Positions 1 through 5,857 of a DNA stretch of 6,503 nt are shown piece after piece (position 1 is the stretch's first letter; each line of letters begins with the position of its first letter). The stretch spans positions 1 to 6,503 of the forward strand of contig JAJRSP010000251.1 of NCBI GenBank assembly GCA_024278775.1, written 5' to 3'. The DNA is from Planctomycetota bacterium. GTDB lineage: Bacteria > Planctomycetota > Phycisphaerae > UBA1845. The position numbers and the translations under genes are program-made. The notes beneath the pieces were generated by a model. The model ran no database searches. It saw only the letters and a list, made by a program, of their open reading frames with translations, and had not been told where the DNA came from.

Positions 1-105
1 CCTCGACGCGAACCGGAATCGCGCGCGGACCTCTCGATCTCATCAGCCGTCCTCCAGACCACCATCGGTCGACGGCTGACGATACCGGCCCGGTCAAATC
101 GCTTC

Positions 106-510
106 ATGCACGCTTGCCGGAAGGACACCTGCTTTTCCCAGCTATTGATCAGGGGACGGTTGCAGGATGCCGCCACGCAGAGCCCTCTCACGAACGCGGC
201 GGTTGGCGCAAGCATCTTAGCCGAGGGAGAACTGGTTAGTTGGGTGAATCCGCTGACTCAGAGTGGCATCCCGTCGTTTCCGCCTCCGTCCGAGGACGGC
301 TCTTTCGAACTGCAATTGTTAGCTGGGCCTCTCGGGCCCTGCCCACCTCCTGATTTTCCGACTGTGGACACGATAGAGATTGTAGTTCTGGGAGGCGGCT
401 GCGAGCAGACGTTTGTGATTGATGTTCCTGGGGAAACCACACTCGATGTCTCCAGTGGGATCGACGTCGTCGAGATTACTAATCCGATTGTGGTTCCGAG
501 ATGCCCGTAG
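106..510 (+). CDS. Hypothetical protein, pair A copy 1; start uncertain, no signal peptide seen
   Basis: I do not recognise a named family. The 134-residue product is clearly a paralogue of the protein encoded at 633-1148: both have an LL(I/V)RG strand near the start, a shared PSEDGSFEL motif (residues 61-69 here), a PCP motif, a C-x-Q-x-F-x-IDV segment and a VP-x-C ending. Identity is roughly 40 % by eye. The layout (xRGxLxD..T.....AA...EDGSFEL) resembles carboxypeptidase-regulatory/transthyretin-like beta-sandwich domains; that is inference. Five cysteines (4, 9, 79, 99, 133) match the five of copy 2. Cys4 aligns with the lipid-attachment cysteine of copy 2, but the residues before it are polar and basic and no hydrophobic signal exists here. 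The reading frame stays open back to base 1 without an ATG, GTG or TTG, and there is no clear Shine-Dalgarno before 106. The gene may therefore start outside the window, or this may be a copy that lost its export signal. Codon use is less GC-biased than in thrC. Confidence 0.6.
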   Translation: MHACRKDTCFSQLLIRGRLQDAATQSPLTNAAVGASILAEGELVSWVNPLTQSGIPSFPPPSEDGSFELQLLAGPLGPCPPPDFPTVDTIEIVVLGGGCEQTFVIDVPGETTLDVSSGIDVVEITNPIVVPRCP

Positions 511-621
511 AAGGAACTAATCGGTTTGATATCGTCGTGGTTCCGTTCATCTAGCGTTCCGTTTGCGTCTGCTTCCGTACCGCTGAGGATCGACGCACTG
601 GGTCGCGGATACAGTCATAAT

Positions 622-625
622 GGAG
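622..625 (+). promoter_or_regulatory. Ribosome binding site (GGAG) for the 633 lipoprotein
   Basis: GGAG lies seven bases before the ATG at 633. This supports that start, which is also the one that places a signal peptide at the N-terminus. I see no convincing -35/-10 promoter in the 122-base gap after the copy 1 stop codon. Confidence 0.6.
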
Positions 626-632
626 CGCTTCC

Positions 633-1148
633 ATGCACATAGCGCGAGGGCATAATATATTTCGTGAGTCTTCGATTAGGGCCATCGGGGTAGCGGCCGT
701 TCTTTCGGTTGGCGGTCTGATAGCAGTTGTGGGGTGTGAAGATCTGCGCAGCTGCGGGAGCGGGCTTCTCGTTCGCGGCATCCTGTTAGATGACGAAACA
801 GGAACCGCGATAACTGACGCTGCAATCGCGGGCCAGGTGTTTACGCAGGGTGAGCGAACGGATTACCGAGCGGGCAGGCTACCCTCGTCGAGCAGTGTTG
901 CTCCACCGCTTCCTTCGGAAGACGGATCATTCGAGTTGGTGTTCAATACAGGCAGCCAGTATCCGTGCCCTCTGCTTGGGCCTCGTCCGTTCCCCCGCCC
1001 GGATCAGGTTGAGGTGATTCTTATTCGCGAGGCCTGCATACAACGATTTATGATCGACGTGAACGAAGACACGATCGTGGATCTGACGTTCCCCGAGGAT
1101 ATTATCGAGATCAAGGATCCCATTCTCGTGCCGCCGTGCGTGGAGTAG
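633..1148 (+). CDS. Putative lipoprotein, pair A copy 2 (beta-sandwich-like)
   Basis: The 171-residue product starts with a basic stretch (H, R, R within residues 1-16), followed by a hydrophobic helix at about 17-34 and a lipobox-like AVVGC ending at Cys35, so it is probably exported and lipid-anchored. The lipobox is slightly atypical, with Val at -3. Residue +2 is Glu, not Asp, so under the enteric Lol rule it would go to the outer membrane; whether that rule holds here is unknown. The mature part (45-171) repeats the pattern of copy 1: LLVRG, then PSEDGSFEL at 94-102, PCP at 111-113, C-x-Q-x-F-x-IDV at 135-143, and VPPC near the end. Four cysteines besides the lipidated one (41, 112, 135, 169) are conserved between the copies and could form two disulfides. 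A carboxypeptidase-regulatory-like fold is inferred from the pattern; function is unknown. The two copies are 122 bases apart and in the same direction, so this is a tandem duplication. The stop codon abuts an in-frame GTG of the thrC frame, which I do not regard as the thrC start. Confidence 0.75.
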   Translation: MHIARGHNIFRESSIRAIGVAAVLSVGGLIAVVGCEDLRSCGSGLLVRGILLDDETGTAITDAAIAGQVFTQGERTDYRAGRLPSSSSVAPPLPSEDGSFELVFNTGSQYPCPLLGPRPFPRPDQVEVILIREACIQRFMIDVNEDTIVDLTFPEDIIEIKDPILVPPCVE

Positions 1149-1331
1149 GTGTCGCGGCCGGCTTTGAAAAAACCTGGGCAGGTGGTTGGCAATGCTGCGC
1201 AAGACCATCCGTGGCACAGACGCAGCCTGTCCCGTTTCCGTCGGGAGCCTATACGAGTAGCGATTACGATTCGACATAGGCGTAAACTCGCTGGTCGGAT
1301 CACAAAGAATGAACCTCTTTCGGATAGCACG

Positions 1332-2555
1332 ATGAACACCTACGTCACCCATTTGGAGTCCGCAATCGACGGCACACACCTCAACGCCGGAACCATTCAG
1401 ACACTCCACGCCGATCGACCGTTGTGGGTCCGCTATGACCTCAACGCCGTGGGAGATGCGGTAACGCGGGGTGATCTCCTCAAACGTCCGCCAACGCTGT
1501 GGCGTTATCGAGAACTCCTCCCACTCCCGTTCGATGATGAACCGGTCACGCTGGGAGAGGGGATGTCGCCGTTGTTGCCGACGCCACGGCTGGGAAAGTG
1601 GCTGGGCGTCATAGACCTGTGGATCAAGGATGAGTCGCAACTTCCGACGGGCTCGTTCAAGAGCCGGGGGCTCTGCATGGCCATCAGTATGGCGCGGCGC
1701 TTCGGCATCACGCGCGTCGCAATCCCCACGGCCGGTAACGCCGGCGGCGCGATGGCCGCTTACGCCGCGCGGGCCGGTATGGAGGCGTACGTGTTCATGC
1801 CGAAGGACACGCCGGTCATCAATCAGTTGGAGTGTGCGCTGGCCGGTGCCAGGGTGTTCCTCGTAGACGGTTTGATTACCGACTGCGGCGGCATCGTCAA
1901 ACGCGGCAAGGAACCGCTGGGCTGGTTTGACTGCTCCACGCTGAAAGAGCCCTACCGCATCGAGGGCAAGAAAACGATGGGTCTCGAACTCGCCGAGCAG
2001 CTCGACTGGAAGCTGCCGGATGTCATCGTCTACCCGACCGGCGGCGGCACCGGGCTGATTGGCATGTGGAAGGCGTTTCAAGAACTACGCGCCCTCGGTT
2101 GGCTCGATACCGAAAAGATGCCGCGCATGATAAGCGTGCAAAGTGACGGCTGCGCGCCGATCGCACGAGCGTTTGACGCCGGCGAACGTTTCGCCACGCC
2201 CTGGGAAAACGCGGCCACCTGCGCCAGCGGATTGCGCGTACCCGGTGCCGTGGGCGACTTCATGATCCTTGATGCCGTGCGAGAATCCGGCGGCTGCGCC
2301 GTGGCCGTACCCGAAGAAAAAATCATAATCGCCATGCAGCAAGCCGTGTCCAGTGAGGGGATCGCCGTCTGCCCGGAGGCGGCCGCGTGCGTGCTGGGCG
2401 TCGAGCAGCTTGTGCAAGACGGTCGCATCCGCCCGAAAGATCGTGTGGTGATCTTCAACACCGGAGCGGCCAACAAATACATCGAGGCGTTCCCGCTTGA
2501 CCTGCCGATCATCGCCGATCCGACGGCGGTGGACTTCACCGCCATCGCCCGATAA
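1332..2555 (+). CDS. thrC: Threonine synthase (PLP-dependent)
   Basis: This enzyme converts O-phosphohomoserine and water to L-threonine and phosphate, the last step of threonine synthesis, in the cytoplasm. The 407-residue product has the fold-type II PLP layout. DESQLPTGSFKSRG carries the Schiff-base lysine at Lys110. PTAGNAGGAMAAYAA (132-146) is the substrate/PLP loop with its Asn. PTGGGTGLIGMWKAF (235-249) is the phosphate-binding loop. Glu350 and the NTGAANKY segment (376-383) close the active site. The length is normal for this subfamily. The first 37 residues (HLES...D...RPLWVRYDL) align with the small zinc-ribbon domain of related ThrC proteins, but the metal cysteines are absent. I chose the ATG at 1332. 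The frame is open back to a GTG at 1149, but those 61 residues are Arg-rich and unlike ThrC, and the only GGAG sits three bases from that GTG. The Shine-Dalgarno before 1332 is weak (CGGA). A related PLP lyase such as threonine dehydratase is less likely, given the N-terminal RYDL region and the EGMSPLLPTPRL motif. Confidence 0.93.
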   Translation: MNTYVTHLESAIDGTHLNAGTIQTLHADRPLWVRYDLNAVGDAVTRGDLLKRPPTLWRYRELLPLPFDDEPVTLGEGMSPLLPTPRLGKWLGVIDLWIKDESQLPTGSFKSRGLCMAISMARRFGITRVAIPTAGNAGGAMAAYAARAGMEAYVFMPKDTPVINQLECALAGARVFLVDGLITDCGGIVKRGKEPLGWFDCSTLKEPYRIEGKKTMGLELAEQLDWKLPDVIVYPTGGGTGLIGMWKAFQELRALGWLDTEKMPRMISVQSDGCAPIARAFDAGERFATPWENAATCASGLRVPGAVGDFMILDAVRESGGCAVAVPEEKIIIAMQQAVSSEGIAVCPEAAACVLGVEQLVQDGRIRPKDRVVIFNTGAANKYIEAFPLDLPIIADPTAVDFTAIAR

Positions 2556-2579
2556 GCGACTTGGTAGTATGGCTGAGTG

Positions 2580-2606
2580 GCATGGCCAAGTGAAGCGCGG
2601 CCATGC
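2580..2606 (+). terminator. Possible transcription terminator hairpin after thrC
   Basis: A perfect 8-bp inverted repeat, GCATGGCC (2580-2587) and GGCCATGC (2599-2606), with an 11-base loop starts 25 bases after the thrC stop codon. No T-run follows (TTCC), so it is not a classical intrinsic terminator. It could still stabilise the mRNA end or assist termination. Confidence 0.35.
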
Positions 2607-2905
2607 TTCCGGTTCGTCACGGATTCATGCCCGCGCCTCCGGCTTGGGCATTCCAAGCTCGATCGACACCCGTCAATGACGCTGTGACAAGGCCCTGGTC
2701 CGGTATTTCGGGCATTAGCACGCGAATCAACGCCACTTCCCCCCAACGGCACGCCGCGCCGGCGCTCCTATGACTGCTCATAACATGCCATAGGGTGGCA
2801 TCTCGGACGTATACGTTCATTTTTTTCGTCGTTCGCGGCACCATGACATCACGAATCGTAGATTTCTCCTGGAAGGGAAGCGGACCGTGCGTAGAGAGTT
2901 CTTCC

Positions 2906-2911
2906 AAGGAG
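2906..2911 (+). promoter_or_regulatory. Ribosome binding site (AAGGAG) of pair B copy 1
   Basis: AAGGAG is ten bases before the ATG at 2922. It lies inside a block (2904-2927) that recurs at 3855-3878 before copy 2 with only two differences, covering the Shine-Dalgarno, the spacer and the first codons. Confidence 0.8.
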
Positions 2912-2921
2912 ATATAGTCAG

Positions 2922-3545
2922 ATGTCGAACTTCGTTCCCACAAAACGTTTGATCTTTGTGACGGCCGCACTTGCGGCCGTGGGCCTTACCGGATGCGGCA
3001 CGGGCGGTGCGACCGGATTGCCGACCTCCGTGACGATTGATCTACCCGACGGCACCACTACCGAGGCGACCCTCGGTGCCGGTGTGGCTTCATTGGCCAA
3101 CTCCACCTGGTCCTTTAGCCAGAGTTTCCCAGGCGGCGGCACGGCATCCGTGCCGTTTATGACCATCAGCTTCGGCCCCGACGGCGAGCTCACGTCGTTT
3201 GAAGATAACACGATCTCACCCGAAATCTTCGGCGACACGATCCTCTTCGACGGCCAGCGCCACGACACGACGCAGGCGGGTCTGAGCTATGCAGCCGCCA
3301 CGTTCGGTGCCGAAACGTCAGACGCCAGCGGATTTGCCTTTGTGGGTGAGCTAAACGCCTACGCGCCGATTCTCGGCACGGTGGCCACGGCAACCGCCAC
3401 CGCCGACGGACAATTCGATCCCGATGATCCGGATGTGATGACCGGCACGTTCTCATTCGTGGCTAACGTGCTCGTCGAACTGCCCGGTGTACCAACGGAC
3501 ACGATCGAACAGACCTTCGATTACCGCGCACAACGCGTCAACTAA
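2922..3545 (+). CDS. Putative lipoprotein, pair B copy 1 (unknown function)
   Basis: The 207-residue product has a textbook lipoprotein signal peptide: basic residues Lys8-Arg9, a hydrophobic core at about 10-22, and lipobox GLTGC with the lipid-attachment Cys at 25. Gly follows, which in enteric bacteria permits outer-membrane sorting. The mature protein starts with a Gly-rich linker and then alternating polar/hydrophobic stretches typical of an all-beta domain: SVTIDLPDG, ANSTWSFSQSF, VPFMTISFGPDGELTSF, EIFGDTILFDGQ, LSYAAATFGA, SGFAFVGELNAY and TGTFSFVANVLVELPG. The 'W...F...F.pdG' pattern is loosely reminiscent of lipocalin-like or avidin-like barrels, but I cannot name a family. An Asp-rich stretch, FDPDDPDV (165-172), could bind a divalent cation; this is inference. 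It aligns without gaps with the protein at 3873-4496. Apart from the lipidated residue there are no cysteines. A strong hairpin lies 30 bases after the stop codon. Confidence 0.85.
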   Translation: MSNFVPTKRLIFVTAALAAVGLTGCGTGGATGLPTSVTIDLPDGTTTEATLGAGVASLANSTWSFSQSFPGGGTASVPFMTISFGPDGELTSFEDNTISPEIFGDTILFDGQRHDTTQAGLSYAAATFGAETSDASGFAFVGELNAYAPILGTVATATATADGQFDPDDPDVMTGTFSFVANVLVELPGVPTDTIEQTFDYRAQRVN

Positions 3546-3574
3546 CGCAGCCCGAAAAGCTCAGCTGGACCGAT

Positions 3575-3607
3575 ACCGGGGATTCCTACTGTGTAGGAGT
3601 CCCCGGT
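3575..3607 (+). terminator. Strong 15-bp hairpin, likely terminator or processing site
   Basis: The arms at 3575-3589 and 3593-3607 pair over 15 bases, with one position forming a U-G wobble in RNA (T at 3583 against G at 3599... offset by the arm register, the only non-Watson-Crick position), around a three-base loop (TGT). The base of the stem is ACCGGGGA paired with TCCCCGGT. It begins 30 bases after the copy 1 stop. The sequence after it (TCGTTGCGCTG) lacks a proper T-run. It may therefore be a terminator that does not need a long U-tract, an mRNA 3' stabiliser, or a differential-expression element between the two paralogues. Confidence 0.6.
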
Positions 3608-3856
3608 TCGTTGCGCTGCCGGCAGGCATACCAGACATACCTACAAAAACGGGATCGATTCGTGTTTTCTCGATGCCGATCATGGAACGTATTACACTCG
3701 CCTTATCCGGCCCAAACCCGCATTCGACGACTCCACTGCCGGTTTGTGCCAACAGCCCACAGGCTCCGGACGTAGGATCATCCGGCAACGGCTTGTCTCA
3801 TACGCCAGGAACGCCTACCATCCATCAGTCGACAGGTTGCCAATATATTTCACACC

Positions 3857-3862
3857 AAGGAG
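3857..3862 (+). promoter_or_regulatory. Ribosome binding site (AAGGAG) that fixes the copy 2 start
   Basis: AAGGAG is ten bases before the ATG at 3873, the same spacing as for copy 1 and in the same conserved block. This sets the start at 3873 rather than the upstream in-frame ATG at 3744. The resulting protein has exactly the same length as copy 1 and puts the signal peptide at the N-terminus. Confidence 0.85.
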
Positions 3863-3872
3863 ATACGGTCAG

Positions 3873-4496
3873 ATGTCGGACTTCACTCATGCCAAACGAA
3901 TCACGATGGTAGCATCCGCGCTTGTGGCCGCGAGTCTTAGTGGATGCGGTATCGGCGGTACGAACGGGCTACCCCAATCCGTGACCATCAATCTGCCTGA
4001 CGGGACCACCACCGAAGCGGCCCTCGGCAGTGGTGCCCACGCACTCGCCAACTCTACCTGGGCGTTTAGCCAGAGCTTCGCGGGCGGCACCACGGCTGCC
4101 GTGCCGTTCATCACCATTACCTTCGGGCCCAACGGTGAGTTCACTTCGTTTGACAATAACACGATCGCACCCGAAATCTTCGGAGACACCATCCTCTTCG
4201 ATGGCCAGCTTCATAGTATTCCCATCGCCGGGTTAAGCTATGCGGCCGCCACCTTCGGAGCCAGCACAGCGGACGATAGCGGATTCGCCTTTGTCGGTGA
4301 AATCAATGCTTTTACACCGTTTGTCGGCAAGGCGGCGACGGCCACCGCCTCGGCCAGCGGCGAGTTCGACCCGGACAATCCAGATGTGATCACCGGCACC
4401 TTCTCCTTCGTGGCCCAGGTGCTCGTTACCCTACCCGGTATCCCCACGGAGACGATCGAGCAAACCATGGGTTTTCGTGCGGAGCGTGTGAACTAA
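3873..4496 (+). CDS. Putative lipoprotein, pair B copy 2 (unknown function)
   Basis: The 207-residue product is the paralogue of the 2922 protein. The two align end to end without a gap, with about 145 of 207 identical residues (70 %) by my count. The signal peptide has Lys8-Arg9, a hydrophobic core and lipobox SLSGC, with the lipidated Cys at 25 and Gly at +2. The best-conserved blocks are LPDGTTTEA (41-49), EIFGDTILFDGQ (101-112), GLSYAAATFGA (120-130), SGFAFVGE (136-143) and the FDPD-x-PDV-x-TGTFSFVA region (165-181). The main differences are in the signal peptide, residues 52-57 and 113-118 (RHDTTQ against LHSIPI), and scattered conservative changes. Many substitutions are conservative (I/V/L, D/N, E/Q, S/T) and many synonymous sites differ, which suggests an old, purified duplication rather than a recent copy. 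Function is unknown; a surface or periplasmic beta-domain is the reasonable inference. The gene converges on tyrA with 80 bases between the stop codons and no clear bidirectional terminator. Confidence 0.85.
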   Translation: MSDFTHAKRITMVASALVAASLSGCGIGGTNGLPQSVTINLPDGTTTEAALGSGAHALANSTWAFSQSFAGGTTAAVPFITITFGPNGEFTSFDNNTIAPEIFGDTILFDGQLHSIPIAGLSYAAATFGASTADDSGFAFVGEINAFTPFVGKAATATASASGEFDPDNPDVITGTFSFVAQVLVTLPGIPTETIEQTMGFRAERVN

Positions 4497-4576
4497 CGCG
4501 ATCTGTAGACATTTCGGCGCACGACCTTGCTGAGGGAGCCCCCGATGTTCGTTGCTACCGGCATGCGGGGCGGCCA

Positions 4577-5731
4577 TCACGCCCGTTCCACCAGACGATC
4601 GATGAGAAAACTCGATTGCTCCAGCGCCTGATCCGTGAAGTCGCCGAAGAAATGCCGCACCTCATCGAAGAGCGTCTGGAAGGATTCAAGATCGCCGTGG
4701 TTCACCGCCCGGTGCCACTGCGTCGCCGCGTCCACAAAGGCCGATGTCACACGCTCTGTTTCGTCGTTGCCCATCTCAATCGAGGCATACAGCGACGACG
4801 ACTGGGCGAAGTGTCGCGCCGTCATCAACAGCTCCATGAGATATACCGGCGAGGTAAACTGTAACGTCTCGTCAAGACTCACGCCCAGGGTGGCCAGCGT
4901 GCGCCCCATCACCTCCGTCGAAAAATGGGTCAGCACCTGCACAATGGACATGGCCCGGTCGTGATCCGCGGGCGTCGTCTCCATCGTCACCAGTCCGCGA
5001 GCATGAAGCATCTGCCTCAGCCAGGACAACCAATCGCCGGCTCTCGCCGGACACAACACGACGCGCTGTCCTTGAAGCGAATGCACCGACGGCGCAAAGA
5101 GCGGGTGCGTACCGATGACGCTGCCCGCACACCCGGCCAACATAGCGGCCACCGGCCCCGCCTTGACCGACGTGACATCCATCAGAAGCGCGTCGTCGCG
5201 CACCAGTGGCGCAACCCGAACAATCAGCTCCTGCGTCACGGCGATCGGCACGCTCACCACAATCACATCGGCGACGCCGGCCGCTTCTTCCACCGAAAGC
5301 GTCGTATCCACATCCGCCACCATGACCGCATGACCGAGGTCTCCGAACAGGTCGGCCATGCACCGCCCCATCGCGCCCTTGCCGCCGATGATCGCGATCG
5401 TCTTCGGCTGTATATCAAGCGGCACTTCGGCTTTGAGCGCCGCCTGCCGATCACGGCTACCCCAGAGCACCATGCGAAAAATCGACTCAATGAGCTCACC
5501 CCGCAGCCCGAGCGGCGTAGCTCGACGGCACCGATCTTCGAGAATCTCCCGCTCGCGAGCGAAATCACGGATCGGAACCTGGTGCGCCCGCTTGTACTGA
5601 GCAACCTCTCCGACCAACGCGTTGCGACGAGACAGTAGTTGAAGTATGTCCCGGTCGACCGCATCGATCATAGATCGCAGCACCGCGAGAGGGCGGGTGT
5701 GTTCCGCACGGGAAGATTCATTCGCGGCCAT
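4577..5731 (-). CDS. tyrA: Bifunctional chorismate mutase / prephenate dehydrogenase (T-protein type)
   Basis: The N-terminal domain would convert chorismate to prephenate, and the C-terminal domain would oxidise prephenate with NAD+ to 4-hydroxyphenylpyruvate, the route to tyrosine in the cytoplasm. In the numbering that includes an extra GTG-coded first residue, the AroQ-type chorismate mutase spans about 15-95: VLRSMIDAVDRDILQLLSRR, then QYK (Lys48) and the R-E-R-E segment near 60-63. A dinucleotide-binding motif, IIGGKGAMGR, lies at 115-124, followed by SVPIAVT (161-167) and SVKAGP (189-194). IGTHPLFAPS places His210 opposite catalytic His197 of Escherichia coli TyrA, and ARHFAQ places Arg307 opposite prephenate-binding Arg294. 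The length is close to the E. coli protein (373 residues). I chose the ATG at 5731, giving 384 residues: GGAG at 5740-5743 is eight bases before it but only five before the adjacent GTG at 5734. The neighbour upstream on the same strand is a PLP desulfurase fragment 126 bases away, with no obvious functional link. Confidence 0.93.
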   Translation of the reverse strand: MAANESSRAEHTRPLAVLRSMIDAVDRDILQLLSRRNALVGEVAQYKRAHQVPIRDFAREREILEDRCRRATPLGLRGELIESIFRMVLWGSRDRQAALKAEVPLDIQPKTIAIIGGKGAMGRCMADLFGDLGHAVMVADVDTTLSVEEAAGVADVIVVSVPIAVTQELIVRVAPLVRDDALLMDVTSVKAGPVAAMLAGCAGSVIGTHPLFAPSVHSLQGQRVVLCPARAGDWLSWLRQMLHARGLVTMETTPADHDRAMSIVQVLTHFSTEVMGRTLATLGVSLDETLQFTSPVYLMELLMTARHFAQSSSLYASIEMGNDETERVTSAFVDAATQWHRAVNHGDLESFQTLFDEVRHFFGDFTDQALEQSSFLIDRLVERA

Positions 5732-5739
5732 CACAGATT

Positions 5740-5743
5740 CTCC
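5740..5743 (-). promoter_or_regulatory. Ribosome binding site (GGAG) of tyrA
   Basis: Read on the - strand, GGAG is followed by AATCTGTG and then ATG. Eight bases to the ATG is a usual spacing, whereas five to the GTG is short, so the ATG is preferred. Both starts give nearly the same protein. Confidence 0.6.
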
Positions 5744-5857
5744 GACGAAACACAGAGGCTATCCGAACCGGCGGTGCCACCAATGCGGTGTCGCCGATTA
5801 GTGGCCTACCGCTGCGGCTGACACGACTCCATCACGCAGAGGGCACGAAGCCTTTGG

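Larger units (their letters stand above)
2556..2921. other. 366-base intergenic region, no gene seen
   Basis: No credible coding sequence or tRNA is visible. The region holds a hairpin just after thrC (2580-2606), a 10-bp GC palindrome (2756-2765), a second short hairpin with 6-bp arms (2785-2790 and 2796-2801), and a run of seven T starting near 2820. The leader of the 2922 lipoprotein gene occupies the right end. A promoter for that gene presumably lies here, but I cannot point to a convincing -35/-10 pair. Confidence 0.5.
3546..3872. other. 327-base intergenic region between the pair B genes
   Basis: This region separates the two duplicated lipoprotein genes. Beyond the hairpin at 3575-3607 and the copy 2 leader at its right end, I see no gene or RNA. 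An open frame running from 3744 into copy 2 has no Shine-Dalgarno, and the leader homology at 3855-3878 shows translation starts later. TATATT at 3844-3849 looks like a -10 box but sits too close to the ribosome binding site and lacks a -35 partner. Confidence 0.5.

Noticed and set aside
1149..1331. GTG start giving a 61-residue longer threonine synthase
   Set aside because: The extra residues are Arg-rich and unlike ThrC, the GGAG is only three bases from the GTG, and the ATG at 1332 gives a normal-length protein.
927..2081. Long - strand open frame (384 codons) opposite pair A copy 2 and thrC
   Set aside because: It has no family-like motifs and lies antisense to a well-supported enzyme; long antisense frames are common opposite GC-rich genes.
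2565..2650. tRNA-like stretch (GGCTGAGTGG and later GGTTCG)
   Set aside because: No acceptor stem, anticodon arm or proper T-arm can be paired; the only stable element is the 8-bp hairpin.
3841..3856. TATATT as a -10 promoter box for pair B copy 2
   Set aside because: There is no -35 match at the right distance, and transcription would begin inside the ribosome binding site.
3744..3872. 43-residue N-terminal extension of pair B copy 2
   Set aside because: It would bury the signal peptide inside the protein, has no ribosome binding site, and breaks the equal length and leader homology with copy 1.
4497..4576. Bidirectional terminator between the convergent genes
   Set aside because: Only a 5-bp GC stem with mismatches and a long loop can be drawn, with no T-run on either strand.
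4925..5638. + strand open frame opposite tyrA
   Set aside because: Its composition is His/Arg-rich and low in recognisable structure, and tyrA explains the region fully.
5770..5800. Hairpin in the gap before tyrA
   Set aside because: The arms pair in short, interrupted segments and could arise by chance in GC-rich DNA.
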